Source: Isoperla grammatica (lineage: Eukaryota; Arthropoda; Insecta; Plecoptera; Perlodidae). Taken from it: a stretch of DNA of 64,000 nt. The stretch lies in NCBI GenBank assembly GCA_945910005.1, contig OX246746.1, positions 43,618,689 through 43,682,688 on the forward strand, read 5' to 3'. Both the position numbers and the translations under genes were made by a program. Below the pieces are notes generated by a model. That model saw nothing but the letters and a program-made list of their open reading frames with translations. It had not been told where the DNA came from and searched no databases. Positions within the stretch are counted from its first letter, which is position 1. Each line of letters opens with the position of its first letter. Below, one piece after another: positions 1 to 12,300 of this stretch.

Positions 1-67
1 TTAGGTACCTGGCAATCACAGCGTTTCAAATAAACAGATTTGCATTCATACCAGCATTGTGATACCA

Positions 68-388
68 AGATGTTTGCAAAATGTTTAAAGAACATCGAAA
101 CCCTATAGCTCGATATAATACCCATTAAATCTATTGATTTATCGTAAAAATTATAGCCAAAACTAGAACCCGCAAAACCACTCCACGAATTAGCTATAAA
201 TTATTTCAAGTTAATAATATTCACTTGAGCACGGCCGTTTTTTTCTTTGTCGTGGCGTATAGCTAATTCCTGGAGTGGATATGCGAGTTCTAGTTGTCGC
301 AATGATTTTTACAATAAATCAATAGATTTAATTGGTATTATATAGAGCTAGGGTTTCGATGTTTTTTAATATTTACTTTTGAACAGTT
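68..388. mobile_element. Foldback (long inverted repeat) element, about 320 bp
   Basis: Arms 91-197 and 259-363 are reverse complements at roughly 80-85% by eye. They begin AACATCGAAACCCTA on the left and end with its near-complement on the right, and are separated by a 61-bp spacer. Weaker complementarity continues outward to about 68 and 388. No coding frame lies inside. This is the structure of a palindromic MITE; no target duplication was found, so its class is open. Confidence 0.65.
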
Positions 389-626
389 TTGAGGGGATAT
401 CTAATTATTCGTGGGGCACTTTCGCGAAATGTTATCGCCCGGTCTACAGAGCGAATGATGCGCTTTGTAAACCGGTTTAAGGCGTAAACACGCAGTGTCA
501 TTTTTGTTTTCAATGAAACCAGTTTAGATGCAAGATTATATGACATGAGCTGAACCGATGGTCGGGCGGTGCTCTGATCACATAAGAATATTATCAAGCA
601 ACGAGCTGAGGCGGCGGTGCTCGGTA
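389..626. other. Spacer between foldback element and 15-bp minisatellite
   Basis: Unique-looking sequence. A short minus-strand frame (373-597) has no recognisable domain and partly overlaps the foldback arm, so I do not call it a gene. Confidence 0.5.
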
Positions 627-2107
627 GTCTATTAAAACTGCGTCTTAAAACAGTCTATTAAAACTGCGTCTTAAAACAGTCTATTAAAACTGCGTCTTTT
701 AAAAGAGACTATTAAAACTGCGTCTATTAGATCTGCGTCTTAAAACAGTCTATTAAAACTGCGTCTTTTAAAAGAGTCTATAAAAACTGCGTCTTAAAAC
801 AGTCTATTAAAATGCGTCTTTTAACACTGCGTCTATTAAAGCTGCGTCTATTAACACTGCGTCTATTAACACTGCGTCTATTAAAACTGCGTATATTAAA
901 ACTGCGTCTATTAAAACTGCGTCTATTAAAACAGCGTCTATTAAAACTGCGTCTATTAAAACTGCGTCTATTAAAACTGCGTATATTAAAACTGCGTCTA
1001 TTAAAACTGCGTCTATTAAAACTGCGTCAATTAAAACTGCGACTATTAAAACTGCGTCTATTAAAACTGCGTCTTAAAACAGTTTATTAAAACTGCGTCT
1101 TTTAGAAGAGACTATTAAAACTGCGTCTTTTAAAAGAGACTATTAAAACTGCGTCTTAAAACAGTCTATTAAAACTGCGTTTTTGAAAAGAGTCTATTAA
1201 AACTGCGTCTATTAAAACTGCGTCTTTTAAAAGAGACTATTAAAACTGCGTCTTAAAACAGTTTATTAAAACTGCGTCTTTTAAAAGAGACTATTAAAAC
1301 TGCGTCTTAAAACAGTCTATTAAAACTGCGTTTTTGAAAAGAGACTATTAAAACTGCGTCTATTAAAACTGCGTCTATTAAAACTGCGTCTATTAAAACT
1401 GCGACTATTTAAACTGCGTCTATTAAAACTGAGACTATTAAAACTGTGTCTATTAAAACTGCGTCTTAAAACAGTCTATTAAAACTGCGTCTTAAAACAG
1501 TTTATTAAAACTGCGTCTTTTAGAAGAGACTATTAAAACTGCGTCTATTAAAACTGCGTCTATTAAAACTGCGTCTATTAAAACTGCGTCTATTAAAACT
1601 GCGTCTATTAAAACTGCGTCTATTAAATCTGGGTCTATTAAAACTGCGTCTATTAAAACTGCGTCTATTAAAACTGCGTCTATTAAATCTGGGTCTATTA
1701 AAACTGCGTCTATTAAAACTGCGTCTATTAAAACTGCGTCTATTAAAACTGCGTCTATTAAAACTGCGTCTATTAAAACTGCGTCTATTAAAACTGCGTC
1801 TATTAAAACTGCGTCTATTAAAACTGCGTCTATTAAAACTGCGTCTATTAAAACTGCGTCTATTAAAACTGCGTCCATTAAAACTGCGTCTATTAAAACT
1901 GCGTCTATTAAAACTGCGTCTATTAAAACTGCGTCTATTAAAACTGCGTCTATTAAAACTGCGACTGTTAAAAGAGACTATTAAAACTGCGTCTATTAAA
2001 ACTGCGACTGTTAAAAGAGACTATTAAAACTGCGTCTATTAAATCTGGGTCTATTAAAACTGCGTCTATTAAAACTGCGACTGTTAAAAGAGACTGTTAA
2101 AACTGCG
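627..2107. repeat. 15-bp minisatellite (unit TCTATTAAAACTGCG)
   Basis: About 1.48 kb of head-to-tail 15-bp units. The middle (about 1540-1960) is nearly perfect. The flanks mix in longer variants containing TCTTAAAACAG and TCTTTTAAAAGAGAC, which create small self-complementary segments. Because 15 is a multiple of three and the unit lacks stops in some frames, it produces spurious pentapeptide-repeat frames on both strands (812-1090, 1492-1878), which are not genes. Confidence 0.95.
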
Positions 2108-2529
2108 CACAATTCACGTGTTTCAGTAATATCTAGAGAACGCTACATTTATAGAAAAATACGTTAATAAGCATTATTAAGTTTCATAAGACTTAAACAC
2201 TGGATAAAAAAAATTCAAACGTTTTAATTCTTACGGTTGTTTACTTGAAATACAATTACAGTATTATTTATTAAAATTGGTTTCTAAATTGACTGCGTTA
2301 TGAATGCAATAATTGAAATATTGTTAACCGGTTTTTATCTCCTGGATAGTAACCACTATATTAATAATGTGTAGCGATCTTGAGATATTACTAAACAGCT
2401 TTGATCTTTGATTTTAATAGTTGATTGTTGAAACTCATCTTTCCAATTAAACTATCTAACTCAACTAAAACTAAAGATGAACTTTGATTACAAAAAACAC
2501 GATACAGGGTAATTTGTTTTGCATATCAC
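2108..2529. other. A+T-rich spacer, no gene seen
   Basis: No open frame of note, no repeat structure and no recognisable element in this stretch. Confidence 0.5.
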
Positions 2530-2725
2530 CGATAGATGTGGCTCAGCGCCCAGCGGTAAGACGCGAGACTCTAATTCAGGAGGTCGCCGGTTCGATTTCG
2601 GCCACCGGCAATCCCGACTGAAGGGTTTTCCGAGGTTTTCCTCAGTCGTAAAGGCGAATACTGGGACTGAGTCATACTATCAGCCCTCGGACATTCCTTC
2701 CTAACTATCCAAACACCCTAATATT
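2530..2725 (+). mobile_element. tRNA-derived SINE, copy 1
   Basis: A pol III-like A box (TGGCTCAGCGCCCAGCGG, 2539-2556) is followed by a B box (GGTTCGATTTC, 2589-2599). The body contains CACCGGCAATCC and TTTTCCGAGGTTTTCC motifs and ends near CATTCCTTCCTAACTATCC. A second copy with the same B box and body lies near 39190, supporting a dispersed family. The short open frame 2519-2704 is the SINE itself, not a gene. Ends are approximate; no clear target duplication. Confidence 0.7.
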
Positions 2726-3885
2726 CATATGTTGCACGTACGTCACATCTTGGCGCGTGGCGGCCACATTTGTGCTCAAACTTGTACATTGCAATGGAAA
2801 AACAACTGAAGGCTGTTATTGTAGAACACGTAAATTCTTAGTACTTTAAAATCTTGCCTGTTTTTTAAATAAAATTGTTATGTGTGGTAATTTTTTGTTT
2901 TTTATTACTTATGATTACTTTTTTAATTCTAGGTTAGACTTATTTATTAAATTTGAATATTATTTTCCAACAATCTAGGATTAATCCTCCTCAATTGTGT
3001 CGCAATCATGGCCTCTGTGACGTCACGTGGGAAATATGAATACCTATAGTCACTGATGTGAAGAGTGGCACATCAGGTTAAGCTGGTGTGTAGGGATTCC
3101 TACCAAAATTTACAAATTAATTATGCATAATATAGTTAACAGTAGGGTAAACTTGGACAATAAATCACTAGATATAAATATAATGTTTCTAATACATTAC
3201 ATTTGCAACCAATATTGCAATTCAATAGTATACACTTACTAAAAAACTGCTAAACATTTCTAAACTTGATTTCCCATTATGAATATTCACTACGACAATT
3301 ACACACCAGGCTTTGTACCTGACGTTCTCCTTCAGACGGTGTCGTAGCCAGGGGGGGGGGGGGGAGGCTTCCAACCACAACAGTGCGGTACTACAGTATT
3401 ATCCATTTCAACCTACACAGCGTTGTAAAATCAAACCTCAAAGAAGTTCTTGGTGTTATTAGAGATCATAAATGTCAATCATGTTTATCTTCCGCAAAAA
3501 ACTCAACATCTTTTGTAGTACAGGCAGCCCCAAGTCCAAACACACTGCCCTCCAACAACAGCGCATAAAATACTTTACTATCCCCACTGTATCAACAATC
3601 AAACATAGTTATTAGTTTTAACTATTAACTTTAGCGATTCTCAAATTCGGTACTTGATGTAAATTTAGATTTTAGGATATTCATTTCGAGGACAAAATAA
3701 ACGGAGGTCACTTGTTTTTGGAAGCTATGCATCCACCCTTCTTGCTGTTCGGAAAACCGGTCAACGTGATTGAAGTTTATTCGCGATCTCAAGGACGTTT
3801 GAAAGTGACGTCACTGGCCAATGTGGCGGCCGTGCCGGGTTAATTTCTCTGTGTGACATTGGCGGTATCGCTGGAACGTTGATCA
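2726..3885. other. Unique spacer, no gene seen
   Basis: A+T-rich DNA with a 14-base poly-G run at 3351-3364. Palindromic TGACGTCA sites lie near 3019 and 3808, and TGGCGGCC motifs near 2757 and 3823. The only frame (3383-3568, 61 codons) has no recognisable features. Confidence 0.5.
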
Positions 3886-4590
3886 CTTATCTCCTTCTAG
3901 CTGTTATACTATTCATTTTGAAGGAAAAACTTATAAGAAAGCGTAATTAGTTTACATGCCAATAGTCATCATAAAGGTTATTTCATAATTATAGACCCAG
4001 TAGTTTACTTGTTATAACAATTCACGCAAAAAATCGGAAAATGAGCAAAATTTCTTATTGTTTTCTCAACTTAAATTGTTGAAAAACTAATGATCGGATT
4101 TTGACGAGAGTTCCTATGGAACATGAACCAACAATGTGAGAAAATAAACAAATAAACTTTCTAGATAGAAAGTGCCCTGAACGAAAATTCATAGCATGCA
4201 CTAACATGCAGGGTGCGTAGTTTCACGGCCAAAACCGCTGCTTTTGAGGTCCAACCGCTGCACCCTGCATGTTAGTGCATGCTATGAATTTTCGTTCGGG
4301 GCACTTTCTATCTGGAAAGTTTATTTGTTTATTTTCTTACATTGTTGGTACATGTTCCAAAAAAACTCTCGTCAAAATCCGCTGATTAGTTTTTCAACAA
4401 TTTAAGTTGAGAGAACAATAAGAAATTTTGCTCATTTTCCGATTTTTTGCGTGAATTGTTATAACAAGTAAACTACTGGGTCTATAATTTGGAAATAACC
4501 TTTATGATGACTATTGGCATGTAAACTTAATCCGCTTTCCTATAAGTTTTTCCTTCAAAATGAATAGTATAAGAGCTAGAAATAGATTAG
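3886..4590. repeat. Long near-perfect inverted repeat (arms about 331 bp, 43-bp loop)
   Basis: The left arm 3886-4216 and right arm 4260-4590 are reverse complements at about 95% by eye, separated by 4217-4259. The sequence at the loop is GCAGGGTGC on the left answered by GCACCCTGC on the right. Arms contain no gene. The structure could be a foldback transposon or a palindromic duplication. If transcribed it would form a long hairpin RNA. No target-site duplication was identified. Confidence 0.9.
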
Positions 4591-5108
4591 TACCGCGTGG
4601 TTTGTGCGAGAATCCGCAGACAGTTAGAGCGCTAGACCCGTTAGCTTAGGGATAATTTTGTCCGCTAGGAGCGTATCGAAGTTTTGCGATCGCGATGGGC
4701 TGTGGAAAACGCGGCCTGTGAATTCGCGTCCTGCGGAAAGTGAGGCACGGGTGCAGAATTTGAGACCTGTGCAAACCTGTTTATTCAAAGTCACCGCCAA
4801 CCACTTAAGTATAGCTATAGAAATTATAAAACATTTTGCAATACGCATTCTTGTATTGTTGTGTATTGTTGTTTTTCTTAGCTTTGAAAACTTTTCGCCA
4901 GAAAGTTCGTAGATATGGACGCGCTCGCTTATTAACGCGTCAAAAAGAGCGTTTTCCTAGTAAACATTAATAACACACACGGCAGAAGATGATGATGGTA
5001 ATGATATTTGGGTTTTACGTCCCATATCTTTGCAACCTTAGCTAATCTAGACGATGAGTGGATGAAATATGAAGATGAGGATGAAAAACCGCCACATGTC
5101 AGAATCAG
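4591..5108. other. Spacer before the 27-bp array
   Basis: More G+C and CpG-rich than its surroundings in its first 200 bases. Overlapping short frames on both strands (4624-4848 minus, 4658-4912 plus) show no domain and shadow each other, so no gene is called. The last 120 bases are GATGA-rich and grade into the array. Confidence 0.45.
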
Positions 5109-7770
5109 ATCCATTACACACACACACATCAATTCCATCATCCATTACACACACATCCATTCCATCATCCATTACACACACATCCATTCCATCATCCATT
5201 ACACACACATCCATTCCACCATCCATTACACACACAACCATTCCATCATCCATTACACACACATCCATTCCAACATCCATTACACACACATCCATTCCAT
5301 CATCCATTACACACACATCCATTCCATCATCCATTACACACACATCCATTCCATCATCCATTACACACACATCCATTCCACCATTCATTACACACACATC
5401 CATTCCACCATCCATTACACACACATCCATTCCATCATCCATTACACACACATCCATTCCATCATCCATTACACACACATCCATTCCATCATCCATTACA
5501 CACACATCCATTCCACCATCCATTACACACACATCCATTCCATCATCCATTACACACACATCCATTCCATCATCCATTACACACACATCCATTCAATCAT
5601 CCATTACACACACATCCATTCCATCATCCATTACACACACATCCATTCCACCATCCATAACACACACATCCATTCCATCATCCATTACACACACATCCAT
5701 TCCATCATCCATTACACACACATCCATTCCACCATCCATTACACACACATCCATTCCATCATCCATTACACACACATCCATTCCACCATCCATTACACAC
5801 ACATCCATTCCACCATCCATTACACACACATCCATTCCATCATCCATTACACACACATCCATTCCATCATCCATTACACACACATCCATTCCATCATCCA
5901 TTACACACACATCCATTCCACCATCCATAACACACACATCCATTCCATCATCCATTACACACACATCCATTCCACCATCCATTACACACACATCCATTCC
6001 ACCATCCATTACACACACATCCATTCCATCATCCATTACACACACATCCATTACACTATCCATTAAACTCACATCCATTCCATCATCCATTACACACACA
6101 TCCATTCCAACATCCATTAAACACACATCCATTCCATCATCCATTACACACACATCCATTCCACCATCCATTACACACACATCCATTCCATCATCCATTA
6201 CACACACATCCATTCCATCATCCATTACACACACATCCATTCCATCATCCATTACATACAGATCCATTCCACCATCAATTACACACACATCCATTCCATC
6301 ATCCATTACACACACATCCATTCCATCATCCATTACACACACATCCATTCCATCATCCATTACACACACATCCATTCCATGATCCATTACACACACATCC
6401 ATTCCACCATCCATTACACACACATCTATTCCATCATCCATTACACACACATCCATTCCACCATCCATTACACACACATCCATTCCATCATCCATTACAC
6501 ACACATCCATTCCATTATCCATTACACACACATCCATTCCACCATCCATTACACACACATCCATTCCATCATCCATTACACACACATCCATTCCATCATC
6601 CATTACACACACATCCATTCCACCATCCATTACACACACATCCATTCCATCATCCATTACACACACATCCATTCCATCATCCATTACACACACATCCATT
6701 CCACCATCCATTACACACACATCCATTCCACCATCCATTACACACACATCCATTCCATCATCCATTACACACACATCCATTCCACCATCCATTACACACA
6801 CATCCATTCCACCATCCTTTACACACACATCCATTCCACCATCCATTACACACATATCCATTCCATCATCCATTACACACACATCCATTCCATCATCCAT
6901 TACACACACATCCATTCCATCATCCATTACACACACATCCATTCCATCATCCATTACACACACATCCATTCCATCATCCATTACACACACATCCATTCTA
7001 CCATCCATTACACACACATCCATTCCATCATCCATTACACACACATCCATTCCATCATCCATTACACACACATCCATTCCACCATCCATTACACACACAT
7101 CCATTCCATCATCCATTACACACACATCCATTCCATCATCCATTACACACACATCCATTCCATCATCCATTACACACACATCCATTCCACCATCCATTAC
7201 ACACACATCCATTCCATCATCCATTACACACACATCCATTCCACCATCCATTACACACACATCCATTCCACCATCCATTAAACACACATCCATTCCATCA
7301 TCCATTACACACACATCCATTCCACCATCCATTACACACACATCCATTCCATCATCCATTACACACACATCCATTCCATCATCCATTACACACACATCCA
7401 TTCCATCATCCATTACACACACATCCATTCTACCATCCATTACACACACATCCATTCCATCATCCATTACACACACATCCATTCCATCATCCATTACACA
7501 CACATCCATTCCACCATCCATTACACACACATCCATTCCATCATCCATTACACACACATCCATTCCATCATCCATTACACACACATCCATTCCACCATCC
7601 ATTACACACACATCCATTCCATCATCCATTACACACACATCCATTCCATCATCCATTACACACACATCCATTCCATCATCCATTACACACACATCCATTC
7701 CATCATCCATTACACACACATCCATTCCATCATCCATTACACACACATCCATTCAATCATCCATTACACA
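5109..7770. repeat. 27-bp minisatellite, about 98 copies
   Basis: Head-to-tail 27-bp units of the form ATCCATTCCA(T/C)CATCC followed by ATTACACACAC. A biallelic T/C site splits units into CATCATCC and CACCATCC classes. Rare marker variants recur: CCATAACAC units lie 270 bp (10 units) apart near 5655 and 5925, and CATTCTACC units 432 bp (16 units) apart near 6997 and 7429, showing block duplication. Since 27 is a multiple of three, stop-free frames arise on both strands, including a minus-strand nonapeptide-repeat frame of 719 codons (5593-7752). I regard these as artefacts. Confidence 0.95.
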
Positions 7771-7990
7771 AGCGTATTTATCGAAGGAGAGCATGTTCAC
7801 ATCTTCACTAGAATAAAAATATATAAGCATGTTCAATATTAGAGCAAAATCCATATCCTTGATTGGCATAACTACAGATGTGTTAGAAATTATGTCAAAG
7901 TAACCGACTAGTCACTAGACCATTGTACCAAAATACTACCAGTCGGGTTTTATATGGTTTTTATCGGTCTGTCTTTATGTGAATATAACA
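7771..7990. other. Spacer between two minisatellites
   Basis: Short A+T-rich unique sequence; no gene or element recognised. Confidence 0.5.
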
Positions 7991-9013
7991 GTTTGTCAGA
8001 CTACTATAGTTTCAGGCACGCTTTAAGGCTAATGCAGTTAGACTACTAAGATAGTTTTAAACACGCTGAGTCTAATGCAGTTAGACTAGACTACAACTAG
8101 GATAGTTTAGGCATAGTTTGAGTCTAATGTAGTTAGTCTTCTAGGATAGTTTGACTCTAATACAGTTAGTCTTCTAGGATAGTTTTAGTCTAATGCAGTT
8201 AGTCTACTAGGATAGTTTCAGGCACGCTTTGAGTCTAATGCAGTTAGACTTCTAGGATAGTTTCAGGCACGCTTTGAGTCTAATGCAGTTAGACTACTAG
8301 GATAGTTTCAGGTACGCGTCCAGTCTAATGCAGTAAGACTACTAGGATAGTTTCAGGCACGCTTTGAGGCTAATGCAGTTAGACTACTAGGATAGTTTCA
8401 GGCACGCTTTGAGTCTAATGCATTTAGCCTACTAGGATAGTTTCAAGTACGCGTCCAGTCTAATGCAGTTAGACTACAAGGATAGTTTCAGGCACGCTAA
8501 GAGGCTAATGCGGTTAGACTACTAGGAGAGTTTAAGGTACGCGTCCAGTCTAATGCAGTTAATTTACTAGGGTAGTTTCAGGCACGCTTTGAGTCTCATG
8601 CAGTTAGACTAGACTACCACTAGGATAGTTTCAGGCACACTTTGAGTCTAATGCAGTTAGACTACTGAATAGTTTCAGGCACGCTTTGAGTCTAATGCAG
8701 TTAGACTACTAGGATAGTTTCAGGCACGCTTTGAGTCTAATGCAGTTAGACTACTAGGATAGTTTCAAGCACGCTTTGAGGCTAATGCAGTAAGACTACT
8801 AGGATAGTCTCAGGTACGCGTCCAGTCTTATGCAGTTAGACTACTAGGAAAGTTTCAGGCACGCTTTGAGTCTAATGAAGTTAGACAAGACTACCACTAG
8901 GATAGTGTCAGGCACACTTTGTGACTATTCAGGGCTTCTAGGATAGTTTCAGGCACGCTTTGTGGCTGATTCAGTTAGACTAGTAGGATAGTTTCAGGCA
9001 CGCTTTGAGAGTG
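7991..9013. repeat. Degenerate 45-bp tandem repeat, about 22 copies
   Basis: Units share GTCTAATGCAGTTAGAC, ACTAGGATAGTTTCAGG and CACGCTTTGA. The first is a perfect 6-bp stem, 5-nt loop hairpin. Variant units carry TACGCGTCCAGTC in place of CACGCTTTGAGTC, spaced several units apart, and some units are truncated or have insertions (TAGACTAGACTAC). Divergence is much greater than in the other arrays, implying it is older. No coding capacity. Confidence 0.9.
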
Positions 9014-9302
9014 AGGCAACCTAAGTCAGGCTACCTTCACTTCAGTCACCGCCAATGTCGAGAGACTGAACTGAGGTCACTGGACTGAATCAACCTTTCA
9101 GAGGCGCCCTACTGGTTTCGAGCTGGGGCAATAAATAATGTTTTATTATCTTATTCGGACACAGCTTAGGTATCTTGGCATTAATCCTTCAAAAAATTGT
9201 TGCAGACTCTTCACTCTTCATATGCAAATTTGGCTAGAGAAGATTATTCTATGCATATAAAGCAAATCGAAGATTCGATTAATATCGGACGACGCGTTAA
9301 AA
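9014..9302. other. Spacer before the large satellite
   Basis: Unique-looking sequence containing an AATAAATAATG stretch. An open frame starting at 9197 runs into the satellite and is not supported as a gene. Confidence 0.45.
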
Positions 9303-12300
9303 AGGAAGGCACAGTGATGTACATGGTTCATTGCCTGCGTGGTAGGACCACATTATGTACTGCAGTCGCGTACATGGTGCATTGGATGCATGTTGCTAGC
9401 TCAAGACCTAATAGGCTACTACATGATGTGCTGTTGAGTCTCTAGAGGAAGGCACAGTGGTGTATTGCCTGCGTGGTAGGACCACATTATGTACTGCAGT
9501 CGCGTACATGGTGCATTGGATGCATGTTGCTAGCTCAAGACCTAATAGGCTACTACATGATGTGCTGTTGAGTCTCTAGAGGAAGGCACAGTGGTGTATT
9601 GCCTGCGTGGTAGGACCACATTATGTACTGCAGTCGCGTACATGGTGCATTGGATGCATGTTGCTAGCTCAAGACCTAATAGGCTACTTCATGATGTGCT
9701 GTTGAGTCTCTAGAGGAAGGCACAGTGGTGTACGTGGTTCATTGCCTGCGTGGTAGGACCACATTATGTACTGCAGTCGCGTACATGGTGCATTGGATGC
9801 ATGTTGCTAGCTCAAGACCTAATAGGCTACTTCATGATGTGCTGTTGAGTCTCTAGAGAAAGGCACAGTGGTGTATTACCTGCGTGGTAGGACCACATTA
9901 TGTACTGCAGTCGCGTACATGGTGCATTGGATGCATGTTGCTAGCTCAAGACCTAATAGGCTACTTCATGATGTGCTGTTGAGACTCTAGAGGAAGGCAC
10001 AGTGGTGTACGTGGTTCATTGCCTGCGTGGTAGGACCACATTATGTACTGCAGTCGCGTACATGGTGCATTGGATGCATGTTGCTACCTCAAGACCTAAT
10101 AGGCTACTTCATGATGTGCTGTTGAGTCTCTAGAGGAAGGCACAGTGGTGTACGTGGTTCATTGCCTGCGTGGTAGGACCACATTATGTACTGCAGTCGC
10201 GTACATGGTGCATTGGATGCATGTTGCTAGCTCAAGACCTAATAGGCTACTTCATGATGTGCTGTTGAGTCTCTAGAGGAAGGCACAGTGGTGTATTGCC
10301 TGCGTGGTAGGACCACATTATGTACTGCAGTCGCGTACATGGTGCATTGGATGCATGTTGCTAGCTAAAGACCTAATAGGCTACTTCATGATGTGCTGTT
10401 GAGTCTCTAGAGGAAGGCACAGTGGTGTATTGCCTGCGTGGTAGGACCAAATTATGTACTGCAGTCGCGTACATGGTGCATTGGATGCATGTTGCTAGCT
10501 CAAGACCTAATAGGCTACTTCATGATGTGCTGTTGAGTCTCTAGAGGAAGGCACAGTGGTGTATTGCCTGCGTGGTAGGACCACATTATGTACTGCAGTC
10601 GCGTACATGGTGCATTGGATGCATGTTGCTAGCTCAAGACCTAAAAGGCACCTTCATGATGTGCTGTTGAGTCTCTAGAGGAAGGCACAGTGGTGTATTG
10701 CCTGCGTGGTAGGACCACATTATGTACTGCAGTCGCGTACATGGTGCATTGGATGCATGTTGCTAGCTCAAGACCTAATAGGCTACTTCATGATGTGCTG
10801 TTGAGTCTCTAGAGGAAGGCACAGTGGTGTACGTGGTTCATTGCCTGCGTGGTAGGACCACATTATGTACTGCAGTCGCGTACATGGTGCATTGGATGCA
10901 TGTTGCTAGCTCAAGACCTAATAAGCTACTTCATGATGTGCTGTTGAGTCTCTAGAGGAAGGCACAGTGGTGTATTGCCTGCGTGGTAGGACCACATTAT
11001 GTACTGCAGTCGCGTACATGGTGCATTGGATGCATGTTGCTAGCTCAAGACCTAATAGCCTACTTCATGATGTGCTGTTGAGTCTCCAGAGGAAGGCACA
11101 GTGGTTCATTGCCTGCGTGGTAGGACCACATTATGTACTGCAGTCGCGTACATGGTGCATTGGATGCATGTTGCTAGCTCAAGACCTAATAGGCTACTTC
11201 ATGATGTGCTGTTGAGTCTCTAGAGGAAGGCACAGTGGTGTACGTGGTTCATTGCCTGCGTGGTAGGACCACATTATGTACTGCAGTCGCGTACATGGTG
11301 CATTGGATGCATGTTGCTAGCTCAAGACCTAATAGGCTACTTCATGATGTGCTGATGAGACTCTAGAGGAAGGCACAGTGGTGTATTGCCTGCGTGGTAG
11401 GACCACATTATGTACTGCAGTCGCGTACATGGTGCATTGGATGCATGTTGCTAGCTCAAGACCTAATAGGCTACTTCATGATGTGCTGTTGAGTCTCTAG
11501 AGGAAGGCACAGTGGTGTACGTGGTTCATTGCCTGCGTGGTAGGACCACATTATGTACTGCAGTCGCGTACATGGTGCATTGGATGCATGTTGCTAGCTC
11601 AAGACCTAATAGGCTACTTCATGATGTGTTGTTGAGTCTCTAGAGGAAGGCACAGTGATGTACATGGTTCATTGCCTGCGTGGTAGGACCACATTATGTA
11701 CTGCAGTCGCGTACATGGTGCATTGGATGCATGTTGCTAGCTCAAGACCTAATAGGCACCTTCATGATGTGCTGTTGAGTCTCTAGAGGAAGGCACAGTG
11801 GTGTATTGCCTGCGTGGTAGGACCACATTATGTACTGCAGTCGCGTACATGGTGCATTGGATGCATGTTGCTAGCTCAAGACCTAATAGGCTACTTCATG
11901 ATGTGCTGTTGAGTCTCAAGAGGAAGGCACAGTGGTGTACGTGGTTCATTGCCTGCGTGGTAGGACCACATTATGTACTGCAGTCGCGTACATGGTGCAT
12001 TGGATGCATGTTGCTAGCTCAAGACCTAATAGGCTACTTCATGATGTGCTGTTGAGTCTCTAGAGGAAGGCACAGTGGTGTACGTGGTTCATTGCCTGCG
12101 TGGTAGGACCACATTATGTACTGCAGTCGCGTACATGGTGCATTGGATGCATGTTGCTAGCTCAAGACCTAATAGGCTACTTCATGATGTGCTGTTGAGT
12201 CTCTAGAGGAAGGCACAGTGGTGTACATGGTTCATTGCCTGCGTGGTAGGACCACATTATGTACTGCAGTCGCGTACATGGTGCATTGGATGCATGTTGC

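Noticed and set aside
3338..3364. Left end of another hAT element (GGTGTCGTAGCCAG followed by poly-G)
   Set aside because: It resembles common hAT-type ends, but no matching inverted end or 8-bp duplication was found within a few kilobases.
4624..4912. Antiparallel pair of short frames in the CpG-richer spacer
   Set aside because: They shadow one another, have no domain, and the predicted C-terminal hydrophobic stretch follows from A+T-rich DNA.
5008..7752. Long open frames on both strands of the 27-bp array (up to 719 codons) as a repeat protein gene
   Set aside because: The period is a multiple of three and the unit lacks stops in several frames, so open frames arise on both strands at once; no start context, flanking exon or domain supports expression. 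Kept only as a low-interest finding.
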